DNA from: an uncultured bacterium
GTDB lineage: Bacteria; Verrucomicrobiota; Kiritimatiellia; CAIKKV01; CAITUY01
DNA length: 64,000 nucleotides
Direction: 5' to 3'
NCBI GenBank assembly: GCA_903908715.1
Contig: CAIVSY010000016.1
Location: 1 to 64,000 of the forward strand
Every line of letters starts with the position of its first letter. Within the stretch, counting starts at the first letter, position 1. Below are positions 36,585 to 44,880 of the stretch, piece after piece. A program made the translations under genes and the position numbers. Under the pieces are notes generated by a model. It saw only the letters and a list, made by a program, of their open reading frames with translations. It searched no databases and was not told the origin of the DNA.

Positions 36585-37493
36585 TTATTCGCGCAATTGG
36601 TAGACCTGCTTTGTGCGTTGCCCTGCGCGTTCGACTTCAAGGACGATGGCGTTCATGCGGTTCTTTAGAAATTCGTCGATGAAGAACTCGGCACGTCGTC
36701 GATTGGTCATTGGAACGGAATTTACCTGCCGAATAATGTCGCCCTCAGAGAGACCAACCGAATCAAAGAATTCCTTCTCACCCTCGACTCCGAGAATATA
36801 TCCAGTGATCCTATTGTTAGCATCACGAACGGGCTTCAGGCTGTCAAATAGAGCGACCATTCGGTTCGGTTCGTCCAGCAGTTCCTGATAATAATCAAGA
36901 AGAGGTTGTCGGTTGAATTGCCATCGATCGTCGCGAACCTTGATGCACCCGAAGCGGTTGCTTTCTAGCCCTAGGCTTGCGGAGGTGTTGGTGATGCTGG
37001 CTGCATTTTCGGGGACTGGAGCCCCGATGAAATCGAGTGTCAACTCCATAGGGCCTAAGGCTGTCTGCAGCGTAACACGGTCGCGTGATATTCTTGTTAC
37101 GGAGGCGTCCGTGAGCCGTTCACCCTCCCCTGCAATGTGTTGCTCGCCTGTTATTGCATCATCGACAATAGCTCGCAGTCGTCTTTGCCCATTTTCCGAT
37201 TCCACGGCAAATGTACCCGCAAGGCGATACCGGCTTGGACTGGGCTGGACGGGCAGGAGAACAGAAGGTGTGGCCGACGAGGAGAATAGAACACTTAGAG
37301 CATGGGGATCGGGTTCCCGTATGTTGCTGTAAGTTCTTTTCAGCTGAAGGGGCGGGACGACCGAGTTTACCTGGAGGACGTCCCCGCCCGATCGCCAAGC
37401 ACTGAAATAGACGACACTGGCTACAACTGCCAATCCGAACGCAGCAAAGCAGATGAACCTGACAGCGGTATATTGTCGAAAGGTGGAGGCCAT
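36585..37493 (-). CDS. gspC: GspC-like type II secretion inner-membrane protein with PDZ-like end
   Basis: A 302-residue protein with GspC topology. A short cytoplasmic N-terminus is followed by one membrane segment at about 12-32 (FICFAAFGLAVVASVVYF) and a periplasmic HR-like domain (PSRYRLAGTFAVESENGQRRLRAIVDD). The C-terminal PDZ-like domain is at about 215-300 (VGLSEGDIIRQVNSVPMTNRRRAEFF). GspC couples the inner platform to the secretin and selects substrates. The ATG at 37493 is the only start that keeps the membrane segment, because an in-frame stop lies 11 codons upstream. It lies inside the 3' end of the RNase P RNA gene, with no convincing ribosome site. Other gsp genes are not adjacent. 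Confidence 0.72.
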   Translation of the reverse strand: MASTFRQYTAVRFICFAAFGLAVVASVVYFSAWRSGGDVLQVNSVVPPLQLKRTYSNIREPDPHALSVLFSSSATPSVLLPVQPSPSRYRLAGTFAVESENGQRRLRAIVDDAITGEQHIAGEGERLTDASVTRISRDRVTLQTALGPMELTLDFIGAPVPENAASITNTSASLGLESNRFGCIKVRDDRWQFNRQPLLDYYQELLDEPNRMVALFDSLKPVRDANNRITGYILGVEGEKEFFDSVGLSEGDIIRQVNSVPMTNRRRAEFFIDEFLKNRMNAIVLEVERAGQRTKQVYQLRE

Positions 37494-37861
37494 AAGCCGG
37501 ATTCTGTTTCCCGTTTCCGGGATCGGTCATTTGTCTTAGCAATCAACCCGGAACTGCGATCCGCCGTAACGGATCTTAAAGCGGGCCACCTCCAGTTCCC
37601 TATTTGATCTTGCTCCGGACGGGGTTTGCCATGCGGATTCCATTACTGGAAATCCCGGTGGTCTCTTACACCACCTTTTCACCCTTGTCACGCAGACCTT
37701 TCAGCCCGTTTGACGGTTTGTTTTCTGTGGCACTTTCCGTGAATGGCGCTTTACCACCATTCCCCGTGCTTATTTAGCACCGGCATCCTGCCCTGTGGAG
37801 TCCGGACTTTCCTCTCCTGTCGCGCTTCCGCGTTTCAGAAGCGACCGCACACCTCCACCTT
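37481..37861 (-). ncRNA. rnpB: RNase P RNA (bacterial class A)
   Basis: Minus-strand RNA of about 380 nt. The conserved 5' box GAGGAAAGTCC is at 37814-37804 and the conserved 3' box ACAGAATCCGGCTTAT at 37507-37492, both diagnostic for the catalytic core. The P1 helix is formed by GGTGGAGG (37859-37852) and CCTCCACC (37489-37482), which sets the ends. The ribozyme trims 5' leaders from tRNA precursors. Its 3' strand of P1 encodes the first codons of gspC (start 37493), an overlap of about 12 nt. Exact ends could shift by a few bases. Confidence 0.95.
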
Positions 37862-37871
37862 TCAAGGTCAT

Positions 37872-37900
37872 ATGGTACCTGTGACGGGGATGGAAATCAA
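37872..37900 (-). promoter_or_regulatory. Promoter of the RNase P RNA gene
   Basis: On the minus strand TTGATT (37900-37895), 17 bp, TACCAT (37877-37872). A start about 7 nt further fits the RNA 5' end near 37861-37865. It lies between the zinc-ribbon gene stop and rnpB. Confidence 0.5.
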
Positions 37901-37920
37901 TCTCCGTGATCAACGGCGGA

Positions 37921-38619
37921 TCAGTAGAGCATACGGCTGCAGAAGTCGCAGAAAACGGGCACCGTCTGTTTCTTGGCCTCGTGGCAGACGTACGGTGGTA
38001 GCTTCATGTGGCATCCGCCGCATGTCGCATTCTCCACCGGAACAAGGACTTTGCTCCGCTTGTTGGCAAACAGCCGATTGTATATCGCTAACCTCTCCGG
38101 GTCAGCATCTGTCGCAAGGATGTCGCGGGACGCCTTCACAGAATCGAGTTCCTTGCGGATCGCCTGACCACGTTCATCGATCACGCTGACTTCACGCTGG
38201 ATGACGGACTCCTCTTGCTTCAGTGAGAGTTCCTTTTCCTTGGCCAAAGCCACGGCCTGATCGACTGCTTCCATCATTTCAAGCATTTGATCTTCGCGGG
38301 TCCGAATGTTCTTTTCGACGGTAGCGATCTCGTCTTCCATTGTCCGGAATTCCTTATTGCTCTTGAGCTGCAGTTGTTGCTCGCGGAACTTCCGGATTTT
38401 CTCGCGGAGGGATTCAACCTCCAGTTCTGCCTGCTTGACCTCTGCCTGGCGTAACTTTACCTGATCCCTGCATGCGGATACCGCCTGCTTATGTCCTTCC
38501 AACTGGGCTTCAATTTGTGACTTTCGTCGAGGCAGGTCAGTTAATTCTCGTTCGAATTTCAGGATGCGCTCATCATGATCCTGGACGAGCAGTAATTTCT
38601 CGATAATTGGTGTGACCAT
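37921..38619 (-). CDS. C4-type zinc-ribbon coiled-coil protein
   Basis: About 232 residues. A long alpha-helical coiled coil (residues 1-180, rich in Glu, Lys, Gln) is followed by a C-terminal zinc ribbon with CGGCH and, 22 residues later, CDFC. This is the widespread C4 zinc-ribbon family (pfam zf-RING_7). Its function is unclear; a nucleic-acid or nucleoprotein role is often supposed. It contains the segment LKSNKEFRTMEDEI, highly conserved in the family. An AAGGGG ribosome site favours the ATG at 38619 or 38622 over the longer frame to 38667. It sits just upstream of rnpB. Confidence 0.83.
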   Translation of the reverse strand: MVTPIIEKLLLVQDHDERILKFERELTDLPRRKSQIEAQLEGHKQAVSACRDQVKLRQAEVKQAELEVESLREKIRKFREQQLQLKSNKEFRTMEDEIATVEKNIRTREDQMLEMMEAVDQAVALAKEKELSLKQEESVIQREVSVIDERGQAIRKELDSVKASRDILATDADPERLAIYNRLFANKRSKVLVPVENATCGGCHMKLPPYVCHEAKKQTVPVFCDFCSRMLY

Positions 38620-38704
38620 CATCTGTCCCCTTGCCCTGAGCGTTAGAAAGCCGTCACAATATGGCAAACAGTCGCTGGCAAGTCAATGTATTGGTCTTTG
38701 GAAA

Positions 38705-39610
38705 TCAACTGCAGTCGGCCGGCCCACTTTGTCCAGTATCCTCGCACAGCAGGTCGGGAGCCATTTCTTGCAGCACACATGCCGTCAGTTGTGGATATCG
38801 ATTCAGCAAGAGCGGTGGCACAGGGATGCGGGTGCCGGAGATCTGGCTCTTTAGCTGAAGCGCAGTCACCACCTCCTTGCCCTGATAGTGGTTGTTGGCA
38901 ACTACTGTCAAGGACGCCGAACGCCGGGCCAACTCAATGGAACGCTGTGCAATAGCGGTGACCTCGGGGACGGAGTAAAGGTAGTCATACTTCGCGTCCC
39001 GGTTGGCTTTAGGATCAAACCATGCGCTAATGTTTCTGCCATGCAGCCGGAGGTATGAAGGCCGGCCATCCATGCATTCGATCGGGCGGAACGAATGGGA
39101 CCCCATCGGATAGTCGAGACTTGCCACGCCCGCACCAAGCCCCTTGATGAATTGCATCGGCTCCGCCTGTTGCCAGGAGTCGTGGCGGAGTTCAAAAGTA
39201 AGTCCGGCAATGGAGCCCAAAGAATCTGCAATTCGTTTCATAAGCGATCGCGACGGGGGGCTATCAACGAAGTTCCATGGGAATTGAGCAAGCAGGCACT
39301 GGAGTCTTCCGTCCTCCGTGAGTGGCCGTAAACCCTCATGGAACGCCCGTGCCATGGCTGGGGTGATTTGTCCGGAATGTGAAACTTCATGATGGATCTT
39401 TACGGTGAAAAAGAATTTCGGCAAGTCCCGGATGCGTTTCAGCCAGGATGCAGCGGTTTTGGCATCCGGTGGTCGGTAGAATGTGCTGTTGATCTCAATC
39501 ATGTCAACGTAACGGGAGATATAGGTCAGCTTATCCCCCACCCTTCTGGGGTACACATACCCATCCCAGTCCGGATATGACCACCCAGCAACGCCAACAG
39601 CAATGTTCAC
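38705..39610 (-). CDS. DUF72 (YecE-like) protein
   Basis: A 301-residue TIM-barrel-like DUF72 protein. Hallmarks are GVAGWSYPDWDGYVYP at the N-terminus, INSTFYRPP, FFFTVKIHHEVSH, LLAQFPWNF, FELRHDSW and YLRLHGRN. The family is common in bacteria and has no established reaction; the barrel and conserved polar residues suggest an enzyme. It starts 12 bp after the argS stop on the same strand, so probably shares its transcript. Confidence 0.9.
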   Translation of the reverse strand: MNIAVGVAGWSYPDWDGYVYPRRVGDKLTYISRYVDMIEINSTFYRPPDAKTAASWLKRIRDLPKFFFTVKIHHEVSHSGQITPAMARAFHEGLRPLTEDGRLQCLLAQFPWNFVDSPPSRSLMKRIADSLGSIAGLTFELRHDSWQQAEPMQFIKGLGAGVASLDYPMGSHSFRPIECMDGRPSYLRLHGRNISAWFDPKANRDAKYDYLYSVPEVTAIAQRSIELARRSASLTVVANNHYQGKEVVTALQLKSQISGTRIPVPPLLLNRYPQLTACVLQEMAPDLLCEDTGQSGPADCS

Positions 39611-39621
39611 AGGTGCTCCTG

Positions 39622-41340
39622 CTAAATCCTTTCAGGCGTCTCGATGCCGAGCAAGGAAAGCCCCTGTTTCAGGACATTAGCGACAACCCGGCAGAGACGT
39701 ATACGGCTCTCGCGAATGCCTTCAGGAGCCTTTAAGAAGGGCACATTCTGGTAAAACGTACTGTAGGTTGCCGCCAAGTTATACAAATAATCCGCCAATA
39801 TATTTGGCTTATAGCTTTCCGCAGCTTTGATAACAGTTTCAGGGAATCGCACGATTGCGATAGCTAGGGTTCGCTCCACCGCCTCTTCCAGACGAAACAC
39901 GCAATGGCCGAGACTTGTATTCGGGAACTGAGCCCGGTACTTGTCCTGTACGCTTGCGATTCTCGCGTATGCATATTGCAGGTAAGGAGCGGAATTCCCC
40001 TCCAGCGACAGGGCCTTCTCCCATGTAAAGGTGATGACACTTTGCGGGTTCTGGCTGAGGTCGGAATACTTGACCGCACCGATGCCGATCGCCCTAGCCA
40101 CTTCACGCTGCCTTTCGGGTGCCATTTCGGGGCTGCCGGCCTGCACTACAGCCAACGCTCGTGTCTCCGCTTCGTCCAGATACTTTTCCAGTTTGATTAC
40201 ATTGCCCTGCCGTGTCGAAAACGTACCTTCCGGCAGTCGCATTAAACCGAACCATATGTGCTGGAGGTCTGCAGTGATCCCGAGCCTTCGGGCGATGGCA
40301 AATACTTGTTTGAAGTGCAACTGTTGTCGTTCGTCCGTTACGTAGACAATTTTGCTGGGATGGAACTCCGACATCCGGCTTTCGATGGTCGCCAGATCGG
40401 TTGTCGCATAATTATATCCACCGTCACTTTTCCGCACGATGCAAGGCGGCAGACTTTCCTCCTCAAGGAATGCGACCGTAGCGCCCTCGCTTTCTCTGGC
40501 TATACCCCGGGAGCAAAGTCGATCCACAACCCCTGGAAGCGCCTGATTGTAATAACTTTCCCCGCGCACCAAGTCAAAACGGACGTCCAGCCTCCGGTAA
40601 ATCCGATCAAACTCCTGGAGGCTTAACTCAACGAACCGCTGCCAGAGTTCGCGGTTTTCAGGGTCGCCAGCCTGCAGCTTTACCAACTCCTGCCGGGCGA
40701 AAGTCAGCCAAGCCGGATCCGTTCGGGAACGTTCGTAGCTTTTTACATAGACCCGCTCCAGTTCCTCGACAGGTTCGGTTGAGAGAGCGTCCGGATTCAC
40801 ATAATGGCGATAGCCAAGGATCATGATCCCAAACTGGGTTCCCCAATCCCCGAGATGATTGTCGGCGAGTACATGATATCCGAGAAAACGATGCATTCGA
40901 TCCAGCGCATTGCCGATTACCGTTGACCGGATGTGTCCTATATGCATTGGCTTCGCGACATTCGGACTGGAATAATCCAGCAAGACGGTCTTGCCATGAC
41001 CCACCAGGGGAACCCCGCATCGTACGTCTTCGTCCACGAGGACCAGTGCCGACTCGAGCCACTCGCGCCGGATAAAGATGTTGATGAAACCGGGGCCTGC
41101 AATTTCTGTTCGCTCAACCGCAGCATGGTTACCTGCATGTTGGAGAACCACTTCGGCCACTTGGCGCGGTGACTTCCTGGCAAGCTTCGCAACGGCCATC
41201 GCATGATTGCACTGATAATCCCCGAATTGCTCTGAGTTGGTGGCGACAACTGAGATTCCGTGAATTGTCGTTTCAGGGAATGCTTGAGTAAACGATTCCC
41301 GCATCCAGGCTGACAGAGTCTGCTCGATTGTCTGCATCAA
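39622..41340 (-). CDS. argS: Arginine--tRNA ligase
   Basis: A 572-residue class Ia synthetase. It has the N-terminal Add-1 domain (residues 1-100), the HIGH motif in NVAKPMHIGHIRSTVIGNALDR, and the degenerate KMSKS equivalent in FSTRQGNVIKLEKYL. The C-terminal DALR anticodon domain ends ANVLKQGLSLLGIETPERI. Length is typical. It attaches arginine to tRNA-Arg and needs tRNA for activation. It follows the phosphohexomutase gene by 24 bp on the same strand. Confidence 0.97.
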   Translation of the reverse strand: MMQTIEQTLSAWMRESFTQAFPETTIHGISVVATNSEQFGDYQCNHAMAVAKLARKSPRQVAEVVLQHAGNHAAVERTEIAGPGFINIFIRREWLESALVLVDEDVRCGVPLVGHGKTVLLDYSSPNVAKPMHIGHIRSTVIGNALDRMHRFLGYHVLADNHLGDWGTQFGIMILGYRHYVNPDALSTEPVEELERVYVKSYERSRTDPAWLTFARQELVKLQAGDPENRELWQRFVELSLQEFDRIYRRLDVRFDLVRGESYYNQALPGVVDRLCSRGIARESEGATVAFLEEESLPPCIVRKSDGGYNYATTDLATIESRMSEFHPSKIVYVTDERQQLHFKQVFAIARRLGITADLQHIWFGLMRLPEGTFSTRQGNVIKLEKYLDEAETRALAVVQAGSPEMAPERQREVARAIGIGAVKYSDLSQNPQSVITFTWEKALSLEGNSAPYLQYAYARIASVQDKYRAQFPNTSLGHCVFRLEEAVERTLAIAIVRFPETVIKAAESYKPNILADYLYNLAATYSTFYQNVPFLKAPEGIRESRIRLCRVVANVLKQGLSLLGIETPERI

Positions 41341-41364
41341 CTATTCTCCCTGCCTGTATATGGG

Positions 41365-42684
41365 TCAACCGGCCCGGATTAGATTCAGCAACTCATCCCG
41401 CTTGGTCTTCATCAGCGAAGCATTTCGGGCCTCAAGGTTCAATCGCACCAAGGGCTCCGTGTTAGAGCATCGGACGTTAAACCACCAGTCCCTATATTCA
41501 ACCGTTACGCCATCCAGTTCAATTAGACGGCCGTCCTTGTACTGCCTGCGAATGGTGTTCAGGACTGCGCCCGGATCATGAACTTCGGAATTGATCTCTC
41601 CACTCGCAGTGTATCGTTGGATGGGTTTGACGAGCTCGGACAAGCGCTTTCCCTTACGGGTGACGGCATTGGCCACATGCAAAACAGCCATAGCTGAACT
41701 CTCGGTGAAGAAATTCTCCTGGAAATAGTAATGGCCGGATAGCTCGCCGGCAAAAAGCGCATGACTGTCGCGCATCTGCTGCTTGATGAATGCATGACCC
41801 ACGCGGCTCATCATGGGGGTTCCCCCACACTCCTCGATGACTTCCTTGACTGACCAACTGCTTCGCAAATCATAGAATATGACGCCTTTATTCCGCTCCA
41901 GCAGGCTGGAGGCGATTAGGGCGGTGATCATATCCATGGGGACAACGGCCCCATTTTCGTCCACAAAACCGGCGCGATCTGCATCCCCATCAAACGCTAC
42001 CCCAAAATCATAATTGCCAGCCCGCACAGTCTCCTGCAGTTTTGCAAGAGTCTCCACCTTAAGAGGATTTGCCTCATGGTTAGGGAAGTTTCCATCCAGC
42101 ACATCATAGATGCGGGTCATTTCGATAACCCCTTCCAAGCAGCGGGCCTCAAGAATGCCCATGGCGTTGGCGAAATCGACGGCAATCCGGACCGGTCGCT
42201 TAAGATCTGCCACTTTTCTTACATGTGCGGCATACTCCTTCATGACATCCACTCGAGTAGTCCTGCCCCGTTCGGGTGCGGAGGCGAACGCCTTGTTTGC
42301 AACTATGCGTTCAATCTCCTGGATACCGGTGCTGCCGCTTATGGGAATCGCCTTCTCGCGGCATAGCTTAAAGCCATTCCACTCGCCCGTATTGTGCGAT
42401 GCGGTAATCATAATACTGGCATCCGCATTAAGGGATCCATTCCCGAAATAGGACATCGGCGTGGAGCACAAACCAATATCGATTACATCTGCGCCCTGCG
42501 TAGTTATGCCGTCACATAAGGCTTCAAAAAGGCCCTTGGAGTGCGGACGCATGTCGTAGCCGATGACCACCTTACGGCAATTCAGGAATGTTACGAATGC
42601 CCGCCCGATATCGCGCGCAACAGAATCGGTCAAAGTATCACCGTAGATTCCTCGGATGTCGTATGCCTTGAAAATGCCAGCCAT
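41365..42684 (-). CDS. manB: Phosphomannomutase/phosphoglucomutase (ManB/AlgC type)
   Basis: A 439-residue alpha-D-phosphohexomutase. The phosphoserine loop is TASHNTGEWNGFK, the metal loop FDGDADRAGFVD, the sugar-binding loop GELSGHYYFQ, and the C-terminal phosphate-binding loop RCSNTEPLVRLNLEA. It converts mannose-6-P or glucose-6-P to the 1-phosphate for nucleotide-sugar and envelope polysaccharide synthesis. GAAAGGGC precedes the ATG. A good promoter overlapping a dyad lies upstream. Confidence 0.93.
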   Translation of the reverse strand: MAGIFKAYDIRGIYGDTLTDSVARDIGRAFVTFLNCRKVVIGYDMRPHSKGLFEALCDGITTQGADVIDIGLCSTPMSYFGNGSLNADASIMITASHNTGEWNGFKLCREKAIPISGSTGIQEIERIVANKAFASAPERGRTTRVDVMKEYAAHVRKVADLKRPVRIAVDFANAMGILEARCLEGVIEMTRIYDVLDGNFPNHEANPLKVETLAKLQETVRAGNYDFGVAFDGDADRAGFVDENGAVVPMDMITALIASSLLERNKGVIFYDLRSSWSVKEVIEECGGTPMMSRVGHAFIKQQMRDSHALFAGELSGHYYFQENFFTESSAMAVLHVANAVTRKGKRLSELVKPIQRYTASGEINSEVHDPGAVLNTIRRQYKDGRLIELDGVTVEYRDWWFNVRCSNTEPLVRLNLEARNASLMKTKRDELLNLIRAG

Positions 42685-42719
42685 TGATTGCCCTTTCCGC
42701 TGTGTTTTAACGACGGTGA

Positions 42720-42749
42720 CTTATACAACGCTTGATGGATTGAATCAAG
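42720..42749 (-). promoter_or_regulatory. Promoter of the phosphohexomutase gene with CTTGAT-N7-ATCAAG dyad
   Basis: Minus-strand TTGATT (42748-42743), 17 bp, TATAAG (42725-42720). A 19-bp dyad CTTGAT-N7-ATCAAG at 42731-42749 covers the -35 box, and matches arms and spacing of the dyad at 36530-36548. Confidence 0.55.
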
Positions 42750-42779
42750 CTGTGTCACCAAAAGTTACTGCCTGTCGTT

Positions 42780-42810
42780 AAAAAAAAGAAGGCGCCCTTA
42801 AGGGGCGCCT
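42780..42810 (-). terminator. Rho-independent terminator closing the VTC-HlyD-TolC operon
   Basis: Minus-strand stem AGGCGCCC / GGGCGCCT with a 5-nt loop, followed by TCTTTTTTTT. It ends the transcript coming from the membrane coiled-coil gene. Confidence 0.88.
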
Positions 42811-42837
42811 ATGAAAGTCACACAACAGGTGTCGACC

Positions 42838-43215
42838 TTAACGCTTCTTCGTGCCAGTTGATTTCGAGCTGCTCTTGGTTCCCGTCTTGCTCGAACTCTT
42901 AACCGTGGCAGACTTTGCCGCTTCGGCCTTCTTCTTCATCTCTTCCTGCAGGCGCATCTGGTGTTGACGCGTCCATTCCAGCGCTGTGCGCCGTAGCTTG
43001 TCCGCATCCGCCAGTTGACGCTGCGCATCCATGCGAACCTGATCGAGTTCAACACGAATCTGATCACGTTCCTGTGTCAAACGTTCGCATTCCTTCCGTT
43101 GCTTTGACGCCATTACAGATGCCACAATGGCCCAGATCAGCGCCACGGCAACCAAGGCCGACAAAAACATTACTGCGGAGTTCTTTGGTTCCCTCAACGA
43201 TTCGTTTTCCATCAT
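42838..43215 (-). CDS. Small membrane coiled-coil protein with Lys/Ser-rich tail
   Basis: A 125-residue protein not matched to a named family. One membrane segment lies at about residues 8-29 (VMFLSALVAVALIWAIVASVMA). A charged coiled coil follows at about 32-100 (RKECERLTQERDQIRVELDQVRM), and the C-terminus is built of Lys, Ser, Thr and Gly (KSSSKTGTKSSSKSTGTKKR). AAGGAG lies 6 bp before the ATG chosen. It is 113 bp after the TolC-like gene and directly before a strong terminator, so it is likely the last gene of that operon. The basic tail could bind a polyanion such as polyphosphate; that is speculation from composition. Confidence 0.6.
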   Translation of the reverse strand: MMENESLREPKNSAVMFLSALVAVALIWAIVASVMASKQRKECERLTQERDQIRVELDQVRMDAQRQLADADKLRRTALEWTRQHQMRLQEEMKKKAEAAKSATVKSSSKTGTKSSSKSTGTKKR

Positions 43216-43328
43216 GTGATTCTCCTTGCGGATTGCCGCCAACTGTTCCCTTCGATACCAAAACCGGCCTCAATATGTGTCATTGTCCTGCGAAACACAA
43301 GAACAATATGCATTCGTTAATTATGGCG

Positions 43329-44867
43329 CTAATTATGGTTTTGGTCGGGTGTGTCAGAACCCCCTATCCGCCTGCCGCATGCCTCGCGTAAACGCCAGTA
43401 GGCTAATTCCATCTCGCGATTCGCCTGCAGATCGGAATGGCGCAACTGCAATTCAATCTCGCGAAGTTTCCACTTTGGCTCTGGCCCGATATCCCCGGCC
43501 TGCTGGATGGATGGCGTGATGATAGAGATTCTAGCCCGATGCTCCTGTAATGCTGTTTTGCAGCGCACAGCCTTTTCGCGTGCGGCAGACCAGCGAAGCT
43601 TGGCTGCCCCCCACTCCACGCCTGCATTGCGAATCGCCTGTTTCAAGGCCAATGCGCGTCGTTGTGCCTGTGCCCGCTCGATACGTGTTGCGCCCTTGTG
43701 AATTGTCAACAGTGGGATCTCGATAGCTGCTTCAAGTCCCCATTCCTCGGTCTCGCGGTCATCGGTGGTTATGACAGTTGAAGGAATGCCCGAAACTGCT
43801 GCCTCATTCAGGGCGCTTGCTGCAGAAAGTGGTTCCGTTGAGTTTCCCTTGGCATAGGTCCCCTGCAGATAGGAAATCCAAGGGATCCGACGGGCTTTGG
43901 CACCCCGGAGGGCTGCTAGGGATTCCTGATGCCTCCAATATGCAGCTAATATATCCTGACGCGACTCCAGGATTGAATCTTCCAGCATGCGTAATTCATC
44001 CTCGGGAAGGTCGAGTTTCATTTCGCCAACGGGGGTATGTTCCATATCAGGTGTCACACCGCACAACAAAACAAGCTGATCGAGTTGCTGCGCGATCGAT
44101 CGGTCAAGGTCAATCACTTCCTCCTTGGCCCTCAACAGTCGCTGACGGTTATCCAATTCATCCGTAATCGTAGTCTGCTGCCGCCGCAGCAATGCGTCAA
44201 CATCGCGTGACACATCCTCACGCAAAGTTTCAAGCTGCAAGGCGATTTTGCGCTCCTCACGCAATGCATGGATTTCCGACACAATGCGGCCAATCGCGCA
44301 TTCCACCCGCCATTCCGCAGCTTGCAGGTCCGCGTTGGCCGCAGCCAGGCGAGCCCGGGCTTCAGACATTCCGGCTCGCATCAGCCAAGGATTTGGCGGA
44401 AAGAAGCGTAGACCCAGGCGCACAATATCGGACTCTTCCGTGTGATCGCTGGCAGAGCCGATGGGGGACCACGTCTGCTCCCCGCCGGTCGCTGAGACAC
44501 CGTCACGCCACCACGAACGTTCGGTGATCTGACTTTCTTGATCGTAAGCGAGTCGCAGTTCGGGGTTCCGGAGATCCGTAACGGTCATTGCTTCAACGCG
44601 AAGCGTTTCCAGGACATCCCGGAGCATCAGTAATCCCGGATTAAACTTCCGCGCCGCATTCATTAACACATCAATCTGCATCGGGACTGTTGTGGTTGTG
44701 CAGGAAAGCGCGAAGTCATCGGCTTCCTCCGTTACGCGCTGAGTTAAAACACGCGTTATCCCAGAAGGATCTGTGGCGACACAGCCAACGGTGGAAAGGA
44801 ACGCAAGCAATGCGATGAGATAAGAGATCATTTCAAACCTTCGCCCCAGAACCATGTGGCAAGACAT
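43329..44867 (-). CDS. TolC-family outer-membrane efflux lipoprotein
   Basis: A 512-residue outer-membrane-factor protein. The signal peptide (FEMISYLIALLAFLSTVGC) carries a lipobox with the acylated cysteine at C29. The mature part has paired long helical regions with two related halves (about 60-270 and 300-505), as in TolC, for example ARLAAANADLQAAEWRVECAIG and RIERAQAQRRALALKQAIRNAG. A GGGGAGG ribosome site 7 bp before the ATG at 44867 fixes the start. TolC trimers form channels across the outer membrane and periplasm. The gene is 13 bp after the HlyD-like gene, so adaptor and channel pair here. No ABC or RND pump is encoded in the operon. Confidence 0.82.
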   Translation of the reverse strand: MSCHMVLGRRFEMISYLIALLAFLSTVGCVATDPSGITRVLTQRVTEEADDFALSCTTTTVPMQIDVLMNAARKFNPGLLMLRDVLETLRVEAMTVTDLRNPELRLAYDQESQITERSWWRDGVSATGGEQTWSPIGSASDHTEESDIVRLGLRFFPPNPWLMRAGMSEARARLAAANADLQAAEWRVECAIGRIVSEIHALREERKIALQLETLREDVSRDVDALLRRQQTTITDELDNRQRLLRAKEEVIDLDRSIAQQLDQLVLLCGVTPDMEHTPVGEMKLDLPEDELRMLEDSILESRQDILAAYWRHQESLAALRGAKARRIPWISYLQGTYAKGNSTEPLSAASALNEAAVSGIPSTVITTDDRETEEWGLEAAIEIPLLTIHKGATRIERAQAQRRALALKQAIRNAGVEWGAAKLRWSAAREKAVRCKTALQEHRARISIITPSIQQAGDIGPEPKWKLREIELQLRHSDLQANREMELAYWRLREACGRRIGGSDTPDQNHN

Positions 44868-44880
44868 GAGTCATCCTCCC

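Noticed and set aside
36216-36682. Two short plus-strand frames (36216-36440 and 36461-36682)
   Set aside because: No ribosome site, no family resemblance, and the second runs into gspC on the other strand.
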